From Ciona savignyi (taxonomy: Eukaryota > Chordata > Ascidiacea > Phlebobranchia > Cionidae), in contig CH003403.1 of the NCBI GenBank assembly GCA_000149265.1, positions 661,345-725,344 on the forward strand: a stretch of DNA of 64,000 nt. The letters run 5' to 3'. Of the stretch, positions 31,028-42,358 are shown in pieces. The position numbers were made by a program, and so were the translations under genes. The notes under the pieces are model-generated. The model worked only from the letters and a program-made list of their open reading frames with translations. It searched no databases and had not been told where the DNA came from. How positions within the stretch are numbered: position 1 is the first letter of the stretch; each line of letters starts with the position of its first letter.

Positions 31028-34000
31028 ATGTCATTTCATTCTTTAGAAAGCTATCTTGAAAGGGTAAGTATTTGTGCAACACCAAGTAGAGGGAAATAGG
31101 GATGAAAAGTAAGAGGGAAAATACACACTATAAGTCGAATCTAGGCTGCCCTCAACACCAATCTCAACCCCTGACTTCACAATTTTAACCAAGACCTAAC
31201 ACATATCCCCTAATATTTACTATAGTGTGCTGTTTTACCTTTTCCTACTTATTTAGGAAAGGATGGGATATTCATGTTTATTTCTGTGAGTGGGAAAACC
31301 ATAAGGGTTAATAGTCAGCACTCTGGAAATCGGACATTGCCTGAGCCTAGTGGTTCAAGAGATTCTACCAAATTTGGGTTTAGCAGCCATGTCTAAATAT
31401 ACCACATTTTAATAGCTTATTGCTTTTTTAGACGTGTTCTAACGACTGTGGTTTTGCAGTACCTCTAAATCAGTGGTTCTTAAACTTTTTCAGTCGCGCC
31501 CCCCTTGAGATTTGTGATTCATGCTCACGCCTCACCTACTCAAAAATCAAATTTACGAAAAATAGAGCAATAATTTATTTGCCATTACCCTGCTTAGTGT
31601 AAAGGATGCAAGGGTTCGCGAACCGTTTTTTAAAGTTCGCGAATTACAAAATTTAACAAAATCGCAAAAATATAAATTACCGTTACTGATTTCGCGCACT
31701 TTTAATGATAAATCATCAACACAATATAATATAACATATTTAGCCTTCAACATAACATTTAACAAAGGAATTACTATTACATTTATTTACCTTGCTTTTA
31801 CTTTGCATTATTGACACATAATAAGCATTTCTATCACAACGCAACAATAGCCATTATGCGTTAATATACCACGATTCCTTTATTTATGCTTGGCAGAGAT
31901 GCGACACACCCCTTTATAATAAGGTTATATGGTGTTTTAACAAGTAAGATTACTCGTTTCAAAGGCTTCGTTTCGTCGATATTCGTCCTATCCTACACGC
32001 ATTAACTCACGACACGTTTATTGTAGTTTATCATTACTACTTAATAACGGTACTGTTTGCTTAATGAATTATCTTTCTGGCTTTAAAGATAACTTTAAGA
32101 GGTTCTGAAACCGCATTCTAAGGCAATTAAAAATAGCTAAAGCGCGAAAACGATTTTCTCGTATCCCACGCATTTCCCGAATCGTTAATTCGAACCCTGC
32201 AATATGTCACTGTCATGCTCGCGCCCCCCTTGAGAAGCTTCCACGCCCCCCAGTTTAAGAACCCCTGCTCTAAATACTACAGAATCGCTTGGATCGCAGG
32301 ATCGTTAAATCGCTTGGAGCGATTACTATACTTCGTAATTACAAAATCTATGTAATAAATGTTAGGGTTGGGGTTAAAGTTAGTTCTGGGATAAAGATTA
32401 GTGTTTTGGACAGGGTTAGAATTACTTTCCATAGCAATCTAAATGATCCAAGCGATCCTGTAGTATTTAGAGGCACCTGTCGTTTTTCCCCGTTTTTCAA
32501 ATTTTTATTAAAAGTCCTGCTTCATGTTTTCATTATGATAACAAAAAATAAACTAAAATTAAAGGAACGTGTCTATCATACACAACACACCACAATATCT
32601 CGGGTAACCCGACGGTAGGCGTAAGGTGATCTGACGATTGCCTGTGTGTTAACTCCCCTTATGTTTTCCCAAGCTAAGAGATAAATATGCATATATCCCC
32701 CTAATGCGTTATGTTACATAGCAGAAATACATCTTACAACTCCATGAAATTACCAATGTTATTTACAGGTATCTACGACATTACAAGATGATGACTCATC
32801 AGTATTTGCATGTCTTTTATCCTTTCACGACCCCCACATTGGGAACCCTAAACTGCAGCTCAAATCAGCAGATGTGATATGCAGGAGGTTTCTGGAGAGC
32901 CCGTATGATGAGATGGTAGCTGCTCATTTAAGGTGCCATGATGCTATTGTTATAGGCTCCCAATTAGCTTGGTTGGTCAGTGCACCCCCTTTCAACCGAA
33001 GGGTTGCAGGTTCGAAACTAGTTGATTGTGTCCCTGGACAAGGCACTTAATATATATTGCCTAAACTTAGTGGAATGATGGGTTCTACTAAATTAAAGAA
33101 ACGTATAAATCATACACAACACACTGCAATTGTTCCGGCAACCCGACGGTGGGCGCGAGGTGATCTGACGAGTGCCCATGTGTTAACCCCCTTGTGTTTT
33201 CCCGTTCACTGTAATAAACATAAATATCCTATCTTAGCCATTTTGATGAATTCTAAAGGTATATTCCTGAGGTTGAAGTTTTAAGATTTAAACTTTGGCA
33301 CGTTAAACTAAATCAGGCGGTTTATCAATAAAAAAGGGAATAGTCCTTATAAAATAAAAAAAGTCGAGGGAATAAATTAACAAAGTTATATCGACTTGGG
33401 CCAACAAGCAATATTTCTCGTTCTCTACAAGTTAGTTTTTGTTAAATATCAATCCACAACCATTGTACATTATAGAGGATGCTGGGCTCTATCCATTGAT
33501 GATTTCAAAGAAGTCTATGTTTGCCAAGTTCTTACTGTTCAAGCATTCGTGAAAGCTTTCCAATCACAAAAGGACGATAATTGGTGTGTATGTTTTCTAT
33601 GCTCATTATATGTTATATTGATGGTCGTCTGTATAACTTGGTGGGTTAGGGTACATTGCCTTTAATTCGAAAAATTGTTGGATTGAAACTGGTCTCTAGC
33701 TAAAGGGTCATATTTTTGGGCAAGGCACCTAGCGGACATCGCTTCGACCCAGTAAATTAATGGGTTCTAGATATTTGTTTTTAAAATTATTGTTTGATAG
33801 CTGTTTAGTTAAAATCATTATATGCAAGTCAAATAGTCCATAAAATTAGCTTACATTAAGGATTTAATTTTTAAAGAACGCTTAAATTTTGGGGAAAAGA
33901 AATTAAGAAGGCTTAAATTTTGGGGTTAAACTTGCACCTCTAACTTCCCCTGTGTTGCAGGGGGTTGCCACTCATGTTCAAGTTGGTGTTGGATCTACGG

Positions 34001-37000
34001 GAATTTGCGGACAGTGTAAGTACGCGGGTGGGATTGCTGGGTGTCAATTTTTTGTATGAAGGATATAGTATTTATATTAATTCAAGTCGATAAGATCCTA
34101 ATCAGAGCGTCTGCAGTCTGTAGGCAGTTGAAAGGGTTTTTAAAAGTAACCAGCCGCTGGCTACAAAGCACTTAACGAATCATCTGAACCTATTAATTTA
34201 ATGGGTTCTACCAAAATTAAAAGAACATTTCAATGATATACAACACACTGCAAGCTCCGGTAACCTGATGGTGGTCGCTGTAATCTGCAATTGCTTGTAA
34301 GATAACTTGATTCCTTGAAATTTAACCTGAACACCTAGCCATGTTATTGTTGCCCATGTGATAGTGCTCGAGCATTATATCATTCATTTGAATTAAACAC
34401 GAATATCTTATATTATTACATCGGTGATGTAGTGTAATCACGAGGTAGTCTGACCATTAAGATAACTCTTCCTTGTGTTTTCCCATTAACTGGAATACAA
34501 CCTAAACACCCAGCAATGTTAATGTTATAAGTCATCCTGTGTTTTACTTGCTGTGGCACATTTCAGGCGGTACATGATCCACGGTAATTAAGCCTGAACG
34601 ACCATGTTGCAGGTTGACAAGGAGATGAGTAGGACTGGGAGGGGGAAACGTGGGGAGATGTTGGAGAAAGCTGCAGATACGATCATGAGTTGTTTCCGTG
34701 TGTGTGGGAGTGATGGGTAAGTGGGGGAAGTGATGGGTAAGTGGGGGTGATGGGTAAGACATTAGGATAGGATAGATTAGGATATTCATGTTTATCCCCG
34801 TGAATGGGAAAACCAAGGGGGTTAACACACGGGCAATCGTCATATCACCTCGCGCCCACCGTCTGGTTACCGAAGCTATTGCAGGGCATTGTGTATGATT
34901 CACACGTTTCTTTAATTTAGTAGAACCCGTTAATCCGCTGGGTTCAGGAAATGTCCATAAAGTGCCTTGCCCAAGGACACAAGTCTAGCTAGTGACCAGT
35001 TTCGCACCTGCAACCTTTCGATTGAAAAGCGACGCACTTAACCGCCAGATTAACCGGCCGGACAATAAAAAAAGAAACAATGGAAAACTTTCCTAGAAAA
35101 AAATGACGATTCACTTTTTAATTAACACTCACTAAATAAATTTCTAAATAGAAACGTAAAATTGCAAAATTAGAAACGTAAAAGGACAAATCATAGAAAT
35201 AAAATGTTACCAAAAATGTACCAGCCGTAAACAATCAATTAACTAAAAAACTACTGCAGTGGTGGATTAACAATATTACAAACAATAATGTTTTAATTAC
35301 ACAAAAAACTTGTAAATAAAAAAGTACAGTAAATTACTTGTTTTTGTACTGACCCCAACATTATTCAACGCTGGCTGACCGTACAAAGTATAACTTCATA
35401 TTCCTCCTAATAGTCCAGCCAACCTTATTTAGAGCAAGTCTGGTTAAAACTGGCATATGCCTCACCATTACTTGCTGGGATTACCTTAAACCTTATTCAT
35501 CCAACTAATTCCTAAAAAGCGGTTAAACTTTTTACCTGTTTCGTTAATCATTATCGGAATCTAGATAAGTATATTACATGCTATACCTGGCATTAACTTA
35601 AACTTCATTCATCCAACTAATTCCTAAAAAACGGTTTAACTTACTTTTTACCTGTTTGGTTAATCATTATCGGAATCTAAATAAGTATATTACTTACATG
35701 CTATACCTGGCATTACCTAAATTCTTATTCATCCAACTAATTCCTAAAAAAAAAACGGTTAAACTTTTTACCTGTTTCGTTAATCAATATCGGAATCTAG
35801 ATAAGTATATCACCATTACATGCCTAGGATTAATTAATATTTCCCCATCCAGCCGCTCAGCTATTGGGGTCTCCAAGAAATGGGGGATGTTGTTTCTTGT
35901 CAACCAACTTTTCAAAATTTATTTCCGGTGAGTATCAGTTTAGTTTAGTTTATTTCTTGTTTCCACGATAAAAACATGAAGGACTATTCATAAGAATTTA
36001 AAAAACGGAAAAAACGACAGTCGTTAGAACACGTCTAAAAAAGCAATAAATTATTAAAATTTGGTAAAATTAGACGTGGCCACTAAACCAGATTGGTTTT
36101 GTATTAAGTTTACAATATCTATGCTTGGATCAATTACATTGCTAAATTCAAATTNNNNNNNNNNNNNNNNNNNNNNNNNNNNNNNNNNNNNNNNNNNNNN
36201 NNNNNNNNNNNNNNNNNNNNNNNNNNNNNNNNNNNNNNNNNNNNNNNNNNNNNNTATTAACCCTTTAACTGCCGCTGTCGACTCAAGTCGGCAGTTAAAG
36301 GGTTAAATTGTATTAAGTTTACAATATCTACAATGTGCCCAATATGAACTTAATATAATAGGTTAAACTTAAGGTTTACAATATCAATACAATAAGCTGA
36401 ACTGTATGTTTTACCATCCCAAAAGAGTATTGACACAGACAGGGGTTGTATAGAAATGTGGGGGGGAGGTATGAGATTATTTCATTTGTTTTGCTCCTTT
36501 AAAATACAATACTTGAATGATCACAACGGTAAAATATATAGAAAAAGAAAAGCAAGTAAAATGGCAGTTGTCATAATACAGGAGTTTGTAGTAATGTATA
36601 ACATAAAAAAACATAAAAAACAAATACTGTGAAGTTGCCTACCAGGTTACTGGAGCTATTGTAGTGGGTTGTGTATGATTGAGATTTAAATGTAAATGGG
36701 AAAACCAAGGGGGTTAACACAGGGGGCGATCGTCAGATCACTTCGTGTCCACCGTCGGGTTACCGAAGCTATTTCAGTGTGTTGTATATGATTCATATGT
36801 TCCTTCAATTTAGTAGAACCCATTAATCTGCTGGGTTCAGGCAATGTCCGTGAAGTGCCTTGGCCAAGGACACAACCGACTGATATAAAGCGACCAGTTT
36901 CAAACCTTAAACCGTTCGGAAAAAAAATGCACTAATCCACTAAGCTGTTCAGTCGTTTAGTACCATGAACCAATTTCTCCATGGTTTGTTATATTTTAAT

Positions 37001-39929
37001 CAATCCACCCAAATACCACGGTCAATCCAGGATCGGGAAACTTCATCTATGCAAACCACTCATCAGAGCTATTGAGAGCAGCACAATCAAAGACCAATTC
37101 ACATTAGCCCAACGGGTCACTTACAAGTAAGTTTGCTCGTAGATTGTCTTACACATTTCGATATAAAGTGTGTACTATGTATATTCAGTTTAGTTTAAAT
37201 AGTTTTGCATTTCTAAAAACTCATATCTTTGCTTTTCTTTATGTTGACCACTAAAAAATGCCAAAATTAGGAGAAAGTAAAAATGTTTTTTTTAAACGCC
37301 TAGTTCCTTTTTAAATAAGGAAAAATCTTTACAAAATAGGAAGATATGGTAGCCCTGATTCTAAATAATAATTGATTATGCTGATTTAGGTATTCTTATT
37401 TTATAAAAGTATAAAAATTATTAAATTACACTGTTGGTTAAAAACTTTGCTATAAGGGGCGTCAACTTTTTGCACTTAAAGAGCCATTTTAAACGATATT
37501 CCACAAAATAAAAATCACTGAGAGCCGCAAAACTAAAAACAACACTGTGTGAGATAAAGACACGAGTGTTCTTCTGTTTGTTTTACAAGTTTATGCATGG
37601 GTATTAAACTTATTAAATGCTTGATACAGTAGCAATAAAATTAATAAGAGCCGTATATTAATAAGATAGGAGGCTAATAAGAATAAGAACCCCATTAGAA
37701 GGATGAAAGAGTCGCATAGTATTCCCAAGGTCACGAGTTTGATTCTCACCAGAAGCCTGGATTTTTCTGGCTTTACAATGTGAGAATTATTATAAAATTA
37801 CTAAAAAACTGTCTTTTTCAGATATTATGTTGGGAGAAAGGCCATGTTTGATAGTGATTTCGTAATGGGTAAGTTTGGTTTGATTTTTAGGAAGTAAAAA
37901 TATAAATACAATTAACTGATATTACTTTAGTCTGGTGGTTAAGTGTGTCGCCTTTTAGTCGAAAGGTTGCAGGTGCGAAACTGGTTGCTAGCTAGTCGTT
38001 TGTGTCTTTGGGCAAGGCACTTTACGAACATTGCCTGAATCCAGTGGAATGATGGGTTCTTCCAAATTAAAGGAACGTGTCTATCATATACAACATACAC
38101 AATAGCTCCGGTAACCCGCCGGTGGGCGGGAGGTAATCTAACGATTGCCTGTGTGTTAACTCCCTTGGTTTTCCCATTCACGGGGATAAACATGACTAAC
38201 CCGTCAGCTAATAGAATGTGGCTACTGTGGAATCTTACAATAGTGTTTATTCCCTTGCGAAAAACACAAGTATTCCATTCTAACCATTACATCCCCACAC
38301 AGCTGAAGAATACCTTTCGTTCGCATACAGCAATTGCCATTCCAAGTGCAAACGAAATCTTCGGATGATTTTGATTTATTTGATCCCAGTCAAGATGCTA
38401 CTGGGTCGGCTACCAACCTTGGAGCTGTTGCATACTCACAACCTTAACCAGTTTGCCGATATAGTGAGGGCTGTCAGGTATTTTGTGGTGTGAAATAAAT
38501 TTGGTTTTAGGAACTTAATTTTGTTTGGTTTAAGTATTTACCAAACATACATGACATCCTACAGGCTGGAAATTTACTATATTTCTACTTTGAGAATTGG
38601 ATCGCTTGTGTCCACAGTCGAGTTACCATAGCTATTGCTGTGTTGTATACAATGAAGATATGGCCACAGTTTTAGTTTCATTTATTAAACCACTGGGCTG
38701 TGAATGCTCATGTAACCGACGGTGGTGGCTAGGGAATCTAATAATTGCCCTATAATGCCACTTGCATTATCCCACATACAAAAACATGAGAATCATTTCA
38801 TGGATTCAGTAACCCTGATTATTCCACAGAACAGGAGATGTACAGTTACTCAACCAAGCTCTCATCAAGAATGAGACGTTTTACATTCAAACTGGAGTTT
38901 ACCTGATCTTGGAGAAGTTAAGGGCAATCACACATCGAACGTTATTCAAACGAGTCGGCCACATACTAGGCACGCATCAAATACCGTTGCAAGCTTTCCT
39001 GGAGGCGTTGAAAAGCCAAGGGGTGAGCTGAGTTATTCTTTCATGTTTGGCGATCTTTGGTTAAAGCAATGCAACATTATAGGATATTCATGTTTTATCC
39101 CCGTGAATGGGAAAACCAAGGGGGTTTACAAACGGATAATAGTCAGATCACCTCGCGCCCACCGTCGGGTTACCGGAGCTATTGCAGTGTGTTGTGTATG
39201 ATAGACGTTCCTTCAATTTGGTAGAACCCATTAATCCTCTGGATTCAGGTAATGTCCGTAAAGTGCCTTGCCCAATGACACAACTGACTAGGTAGCGACC
39301 AGTTTCGCACCTGCAACCTTTTGATTAAAAGGCGACGCACTAAACCACCAGACTAATCGGCCGGACAAATCTCTTAGGTAGGGCTAGGATGTTCATTCCT
39401 GCGTTGTAGCAAAGTGCAAGAGGGTTACCGCACGGGCAATCGTCAGATCATCTTGTGCCCACCGTCAGGTTATCCAGGGCCATTGTAGTGTGTTGTGTAT
39501 GATTAAGACGTCTTAATTAATTGATTGGTTTAGAGACATCTTTAAACGATTGTAGTTTTGCTGTATTTATCCATTTAAATTTTTTTATACAAGGTCCTGC
39601 TTTGTGTTTTCACCGTGGAAACAAAAAATAAACAGTGTAACTATAATCTGGTTCGGCCCGTTGGTCTAACGGTTAAGTGCGTCGCCTTTCAATCAAAAGG
39701 TTGAAGGTGCGAAACTGGTCGCTAGCTATCCTATCCTAATTTCAAAGAATCAAAACTCCAATTCAAATACACTATCCCACAGATTGATGATATAGACATG
39801 GATGAGACTGAATGTATTGTGGCCGGCCTTATATTCAATGGGAACATTCGAGGATATATTTCCCACCAGCATAAAAAGTTGGTGGTTAGCAAGGTTAATG
39901 CATTCCCCCCAATAGCTGCCGCTTCCTGA
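31028..39929 (+). CDS. PCID2: PCID2, PCI-domain protein of the TREX-2 mRNA export complex
   Basis: Eleven exons: 31028-31063, 32769-32932, 33476-33583, 33961-34015, 34613-34716, 35853-35927, 37031-37126, 37822-37868, 38303-38477, 38830-39022, 39783-39929 (TGA). Every junction is GT-AG and in phase; 1200 nt, 399 residues, the length I know for human PCID2. Recognised stretches: [106 protein letters not shown]. The C-terminal half is the PCI domain with its winged helix. Family role: yeast Thp1 homologue, binds GANP/Sac3 with DSS1 at the nuclear pore. Introns carry SINEs, nested transposons, a 120-bp tandem repeat and the assembly gap. Possible poly(A) signal near 40110. Apparently intact. Confidence 0.97.
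31085..31260 (-). mobile_element. MITE family A copy
   Basis: 'gagggaaatagggatg' to 'tgctgttttaccttttccta' with 'ctcaacaccaatctcaaccc' inside; PCID2 intron 1. Confidence 0.5.
31254..31420. repeat. tRNA-SINE fragments, opposed
   Basis: Minus tail piece 'aggaaaggatgggatattca' ... 'gggaaaaccataagggtta' (to 31311), followed by plus body piece 'tcggacattgcctgagccta'. Confidence 0.6.
31456..32480. mobile_element. MITE family B, split by a hAT element
   Basis: Left end 'gcagtacctctaaat' is interrupted at 31470. After the insert the element resumes with 'actacagaatcgcttgga', passes 'gttagggttggggttaaagt', and closes with 'gatcctgtagtatttagagg'. Compare the intact 230-bp copy at 11142-11371. Confidence 0.75.
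31471..32267. mobile_element. 797-bp non-autonomous hAT-type element
   Basis: Ends 'cagtggttcttaaact' and 'agtttaagaacccctg' are inverted repeats, with a second inverted block 'cgcgccccccttgaga' just inside each. The exact 8-bp duplication 'ctctaaat' flanks it (31463-31470 and 32268-32275). The 5'-CAG ends and 8-bp duplication are hAT features. No transposase frame. Confidence 0.85.
32557..32697 (+). repeat. tRNA-SINE, 3' half
   Basis: 'ttaaaggaacgtgtctatca' to 'gagataaatatgcatatatc'; PCID2 intron 1. Confidence 0.75.
32957..33233 (+). repeat. tRNA-SINE, full length
   Basis: 'cccaattagcttggttggtc' head to 'acataaatatcctatctta'. It starts 25 bp after the donor of PCID2 exon 2. Confidence 0.8.
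33637..33770 (+). repeat. tRNA-SINE, 5' half
   Basis: 'aacttggtgggttagggtac', 'gaaactggtctctagcta', 'aattaatgggttcta'; PCID2 intron 3. Confidence 0.7.
34115..34320 (+). repeat. tRNA-SINE, diverged
   Basis: 'accagccgctggctac', 'taatgggttctaccaaaatt', 'gatatacaacacactgcaag'; PCID2 intron 4. A second 3' scrap lies at about 34425-34510. Confidence 0.65.
34765..35065 (-). repeat. tRNA-SINE, full length
   Basis: 'ggataggatagattaggata' to 'ttaaccggccggac'; it begins 48 bp after the donor of PCID2 exon 5. Confidence 0.85.
35480..35830 (+). repeat. ~120-bp tandem repeat, three units
   Basis: Each unit has 'ttcatccaactaattcctaa', 'acctgtttcgttaatca' and 'tatcggaatctagataagta'. It ends 22 bp before PCID2 exon 6. 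Confidence 0.9.
35938..36083 (+). repeat. Repeat family C copy
   Basis: 'gtttagtttatttcttgttt', 'aaaacgacagtcgttagaac', 'aaaattagacgtggccact'; PCID2 intron 6. Confidence 0.65.
36155..36254. other. Assembly gap (100 N)
   Basis: A run of exactly 100 N in PCID2 intron 6, probably of unknown true size. The hairpin at its right edge may have caused it. Confidence 0.99.
36257..36306. mobile_element. Minimal piggyBac-like hairpin
   Basis: Perfect 18-bp arms 'ttaaccctttaactgccg' and complement around a 14-base loop. TTAA at both outer ends followed by CCCTTT inward is the end structure of piggyBac-type elements; nothing else is left inside. Confidence 0.6.
36636..36955 (-). repeat. tRNA-SINE with a duplicated piece
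   Basis: A short piece ('aggttactggagctattgta', 36640-36690) precedes a longer copy from 'aatgggaaaaccaagggggt' to 'ccactaagctgttcagtcg'. Confidence 0.75.
37451..37715 (+). repeat. Repeat family D copy
   Basis: 'actttttgcacttaaagagc' ... 'gtgtgagataaagacacgag' ... 'atgaaagagtcgca', matching 26412-26670; PCID2 intron 7. Confidence 0.65.
37928..38195 (+). repeat. tRNA-SINE, full length
   Basis: 'agtctggtggttaagtgtgt' to 'cacggggataaacatgac'; PCID2 intron 8. Confidence 0.85.
38600..38800. repeat. tRNA-SINE scraps
   Basis: 'gcttgtgtccacagtcgagt' ... 'gctattgctgtgttgtatac' (-), then 'gtaaccgacggtggtgg' ... 'taataattgccc' (+). Confidence 0.55.
39080..39366 (-). repeat. tRNA-SINE, full length
   Basis: 'aggatattcatgttttatcc' to 'gactaatcggccggac'; PCID2 intron 10. 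Confidence 0.85.
39377..39510 (-). repeat. tRNA-SINE, 3' half
   Basis: 'gggctaggatgttcattcc', 'cgcacgggcaatcgtcagat', 'gtgtgttgtgtatgattaag'. Confidence 0.7.
39535..39630 (-). repeat. Repeat family C fragment
   Basis: 'cgattgtagttttgctgta', 'aaggtcctgctttgtgtttt', 'gtggaaacaaaaaataaac'. Confidence 0.6.
39651..39740 (+). repeat. tRNA-SINE, head joined directly to tail
   Basis: The full tRNA-like head ('cggcccgttggtctaacggt' ... 'aactggtcgctagctat') passes straight into 'cctatcctaat', so the whole middle is missing. It ends about 40 bp before the last PCID2 exon. Confidence 0.8.
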
Positions 39930-40429
39930 TTGTATTCAAAATTCTGTGTTTTTCAATTTTTTTGTACTTTCTACCATTGTCAGAATCATAACTTGGTTTT
40001 TCAAATAGTTCTAAAATAGTGGTGAAATTTTCTAAGCTTTTTAAATGTATGACAAGCTAAGATTTTGAAACTTTAGTAATAATGATCTTAATACCACATT
40101 TGCGCAGTCAAATAAACTTTTTTTCAACAAATAATTTCATTTTTGTTTTGTATTTTTATTGTCAAAAAAAAAATAAAACAAAATAGATACATGGGCCATA
40201 TATTTTACTTCACTAGATGTCAGAATTAGAGATAAGTACAAAGATGAGTGGTTGTTGAAGTTTTGAACTGGTATAAGGTTTATTTCCAAAGAAAAACAAA
40301 ACCTAAATGAACGAACTACAGTTTGTTTTAATACACAGAATTAATGCAGATATTTATTGAAAATTTACATTTTTATCAGGACAGTTCACACGTATTTAAT
40401 ATTAATAAAAAAACAGCAGTGTGTACAAT

Positions 40430-41467
40430 TTACTTTTTCTTGTTGTCAGCCATTATCGTTGCTATTCTTATAAATATATTGATAGTATCCATGTAAATGC
40501 TCATGCTTGCGTTGACGGGGTCATATGGAACCGTGGTGTAAGCTGGGTGGGGAACGGATTCTGCTCGTTTGATAATCCGCTGTGTGTCGTATAGCAGGAA
40601 CGCGCCGAATAATATAAGGCCACCGTACACCGCCACTGAGTAGAGACCCATCCCAAGAGCGCCTGTTGGTGGTATAAAAGCACTTCCGATGCTCGATACG
40701 AACACAACTCCAAGACCGGCCGCTAGTGGACCCCCCATGTTGAGGAATTTCTCGCTTGGAGCGCAAAGTGCGACTGTGGACAGCCCTGCCACGATACCAG
40801 CTGTGTACCAGGCTGCGCGGATAAGTAGTGGCCCACCCATGAGTGTCAACGGAGCAATGACAGCGCCTATCACACCAGTATGTGCCAACCATGCCATTTG
40901 TTTTGCACCAAACCCAGGCTTGTACTCAATACTTCTGCAAATAATGGAAGTCCCAATCATAGCTCCGATAGTGACCACCATCGCTCCAATTCCACTCGCG
41001 GAAGCCATCCGCATCAATGTTGGATTCCGAGCGATTGCGACCGCACTGCCAGCTGTAGCGACCAGCGAAGCACCAAAGTACATGTACGTATCCCTGATCC
41101 TGTTCTTCACATATTGTGGCCACACATTATCGATAGCTCCAGCTTGAGAGGAAAGCCCGAGACCATAGTAGCACAATCCACCAATCCCTAACAGTGAAGC
41201 GCCTGCTAAAGCTGCCTGTCCTGCGCCGATTGCAGCAATACCTGTTGTTGGAGCCGAAGTGGCCGAGCGCGCCTGCGCCGTCCGTGCACCTCGTACAGCA
41301 GCTTGGCGCGAGGTTGACAGTTGACTTCTTACTGCTTGCCCGGCGAGACTTACATTTTTTGTGATCAGAAATGTTTGTTTGACATTACAATTTTTCACCG
41401 GTGATATTTTGCTTGCCCAACTATTCAAGCACAGTTTGGTCACGACAACACCTTGACGGGCAAACAT
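40430..41467 (-). CDS. GHITM: Growth hormone-inducible transmembrane protein (GHITM/TMBIM5)
   Basis: A single open frame of 345 codons, close to the 345 residues known for human GHITM. The first ~35 residues (MFARQGVVVTKLCLNSWASK...) are basic and lack acidic residues, as in a mitochondrial targeting signal. About seven hydrophobic segments follow. Family stretches: NPTLMRMASASGIGAMVVTI, YKPGFGAKQMAWLAHTG, PSEKFLNMGGPLAAGLG, GLILFGAFLLYDTQRIIKRA, DPVNASMSIYMDTINIFIRI. The family sits in the inner mitochondrial membrane and is tied to cristae shape, cytochrome c retention and cation/proton exchange. Intronless here. AATAAA on the minus strand at 40353-40358. Tail-to-tail with PCID2; 305 bp downstream of IER3IP1 on the same strand. 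Confidence 0.96.
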   Translation of the reverse strand: MFARQGVVVTKLCLNSWASKISPVKNCNVKQTFLITKNVSLAGQAVRSQLSTSRQAAVRGARTAQARSATSAPTTGIAAIGAGQAALAGASLLGIGGLCYYGLGLSSQAGAIDNVWPQYVKNRIRDTYMYFGASLVATAGSAVAIARNPTLMRMASASGIGAMVVTIGAMIGTSIICRSIEYKPGFGAKQMAWLAHTGVIGAVIAPLTLMGGPLLIRAAWYTAGIVAGLSTVALCAPSEKFLNMGGPLAAGLGVVFVSSIGSAFIPPTGALGMGLYSVAVYGGLILFGAFLLYDTQRIIKRAESVPHPAYTTVPYDPVNASMSIYMDTINIFIRIATIMADNKKK

Positions 41468-41772
41468 TTAACTTTTATCAAATACACTTCGCTACTTTTA
41501 GTTCCTGAACATTTAAAAACAGTTGTTAATAGGTCGATTTGTATTTCCTATATTTACAATATATCTATTTACGTCATATTATGACAGCAGATATTTAAAA
41601 TTTAATGGTGCTGCTATAAGTAGGTAGTGCACTTAATCAATACATTTACAATTTAATTGAATACCAGGCACGAAAACGAGTAATAATAAGTCAAGCAAAT
41701 CTTACACAAAAGTATTTCTTCTACAATTGCACCCTCAGGATACCAATATGGCAAAAAAGCAACGAAATTTGG

Positions 41773-42021
41773 TTATCCGAATAATAATAAGCTGAGCACA
41801 GTTGCGCAGTTCATAAAGATGAGAGGAACTCTCATAACAGTTCTGACTGATCGGATGAGATTTATAAGTTGAGTTTTCATTCCCGGGTCTTCACCGAACC
41901 CCCCTGTGCTCTGGTCCGACCCCCAGCCGATCTTCGAAAGGAACCTTTCTTCGTGCAATATGGCTGCGGCATTCACAAACAGAATGATTGCTTCTATGAG
42001 GGAATACAATGAAAATCCCAT
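41773..42021 (-). CDS. IER3IP1: IER3IP1 (Yos1-type ER-Golgi membrane protein)
   Basis: 82 residues in one exon, the same length as human IER3IP1. Recognised: an N-terminal hydrophobic segment (FSLYSLIEAIILFVNAAAIL), then HEERFLSKIGWG, TGGFGEDPG, LINLIRSVRTVMRVPLIF, and a C-terminal hydrophobic segment ending LLLFG. Yeast Yos1 and IER3IP1 act in ER-to-Golgi transport. The start fits both the homologue length and the upstream sequence. It lies directly upstream of GHITM on the same strand with 305 bp between; that gap lacks a canonical AATAAA on this strand, though ATTAAA occurs, so a shared transcript is possible. Confidence 0.97.
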   Translation of the reverse strand: MGFSLYSLIEAIILFVNAAAILHEERFLSKIGWGSDQSTGGFGEDPGMKTQLINLIRSVRTVMRVPLIFMNCATVLSLLLFG

Positions 42022-42358
42022 TTTCCGTGGTTCTTAAATAATTAAAATGATTATTTTTAAATGTAGTCTAAGATATATACAAGTTTGTATTCTAGACTGT
42101 ACGATGGCTGAAAATAAGTGTTCTAGCAATCTTAATCTTCATTTTGCACCTACATTTTACCTAGCTTTCCCTTTTTTTGTTTTAGTAACTTTAAAAACCA
42201 GTTTAAAAAGGGAATTTACAGAACAAAATACCGTTTTGTTTTAAATTAACTTAAAAAACCTTGAAAAATGCCAAAATTTCGAAAATACACACGAAACTTT
42301 AATGTTTCTGACAATACAACGATGGTTACGGTCCAGTTATTATTATTAACATGTACGA

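Larger units (their letters stand above)
31381..32555 (-). repeat. Repeat family C, split by nested insertions
   Basis: Left part 'agcagccatgtctaaatata' ... 'gacgtgttctaacgactgtg' to about 31455; right part 'ctgtcgtttttccccg', 'aagtcctgcttcatgttttc' from about 32478. MITE family B and a hAT element lie between them. Confidence 0.65.

Noticed and set aside
40501..41191. Several open frames on both strands inside GHITM
   Set aside because: Overlap the 345-codon GHITM frame, which matches a known family throughout.
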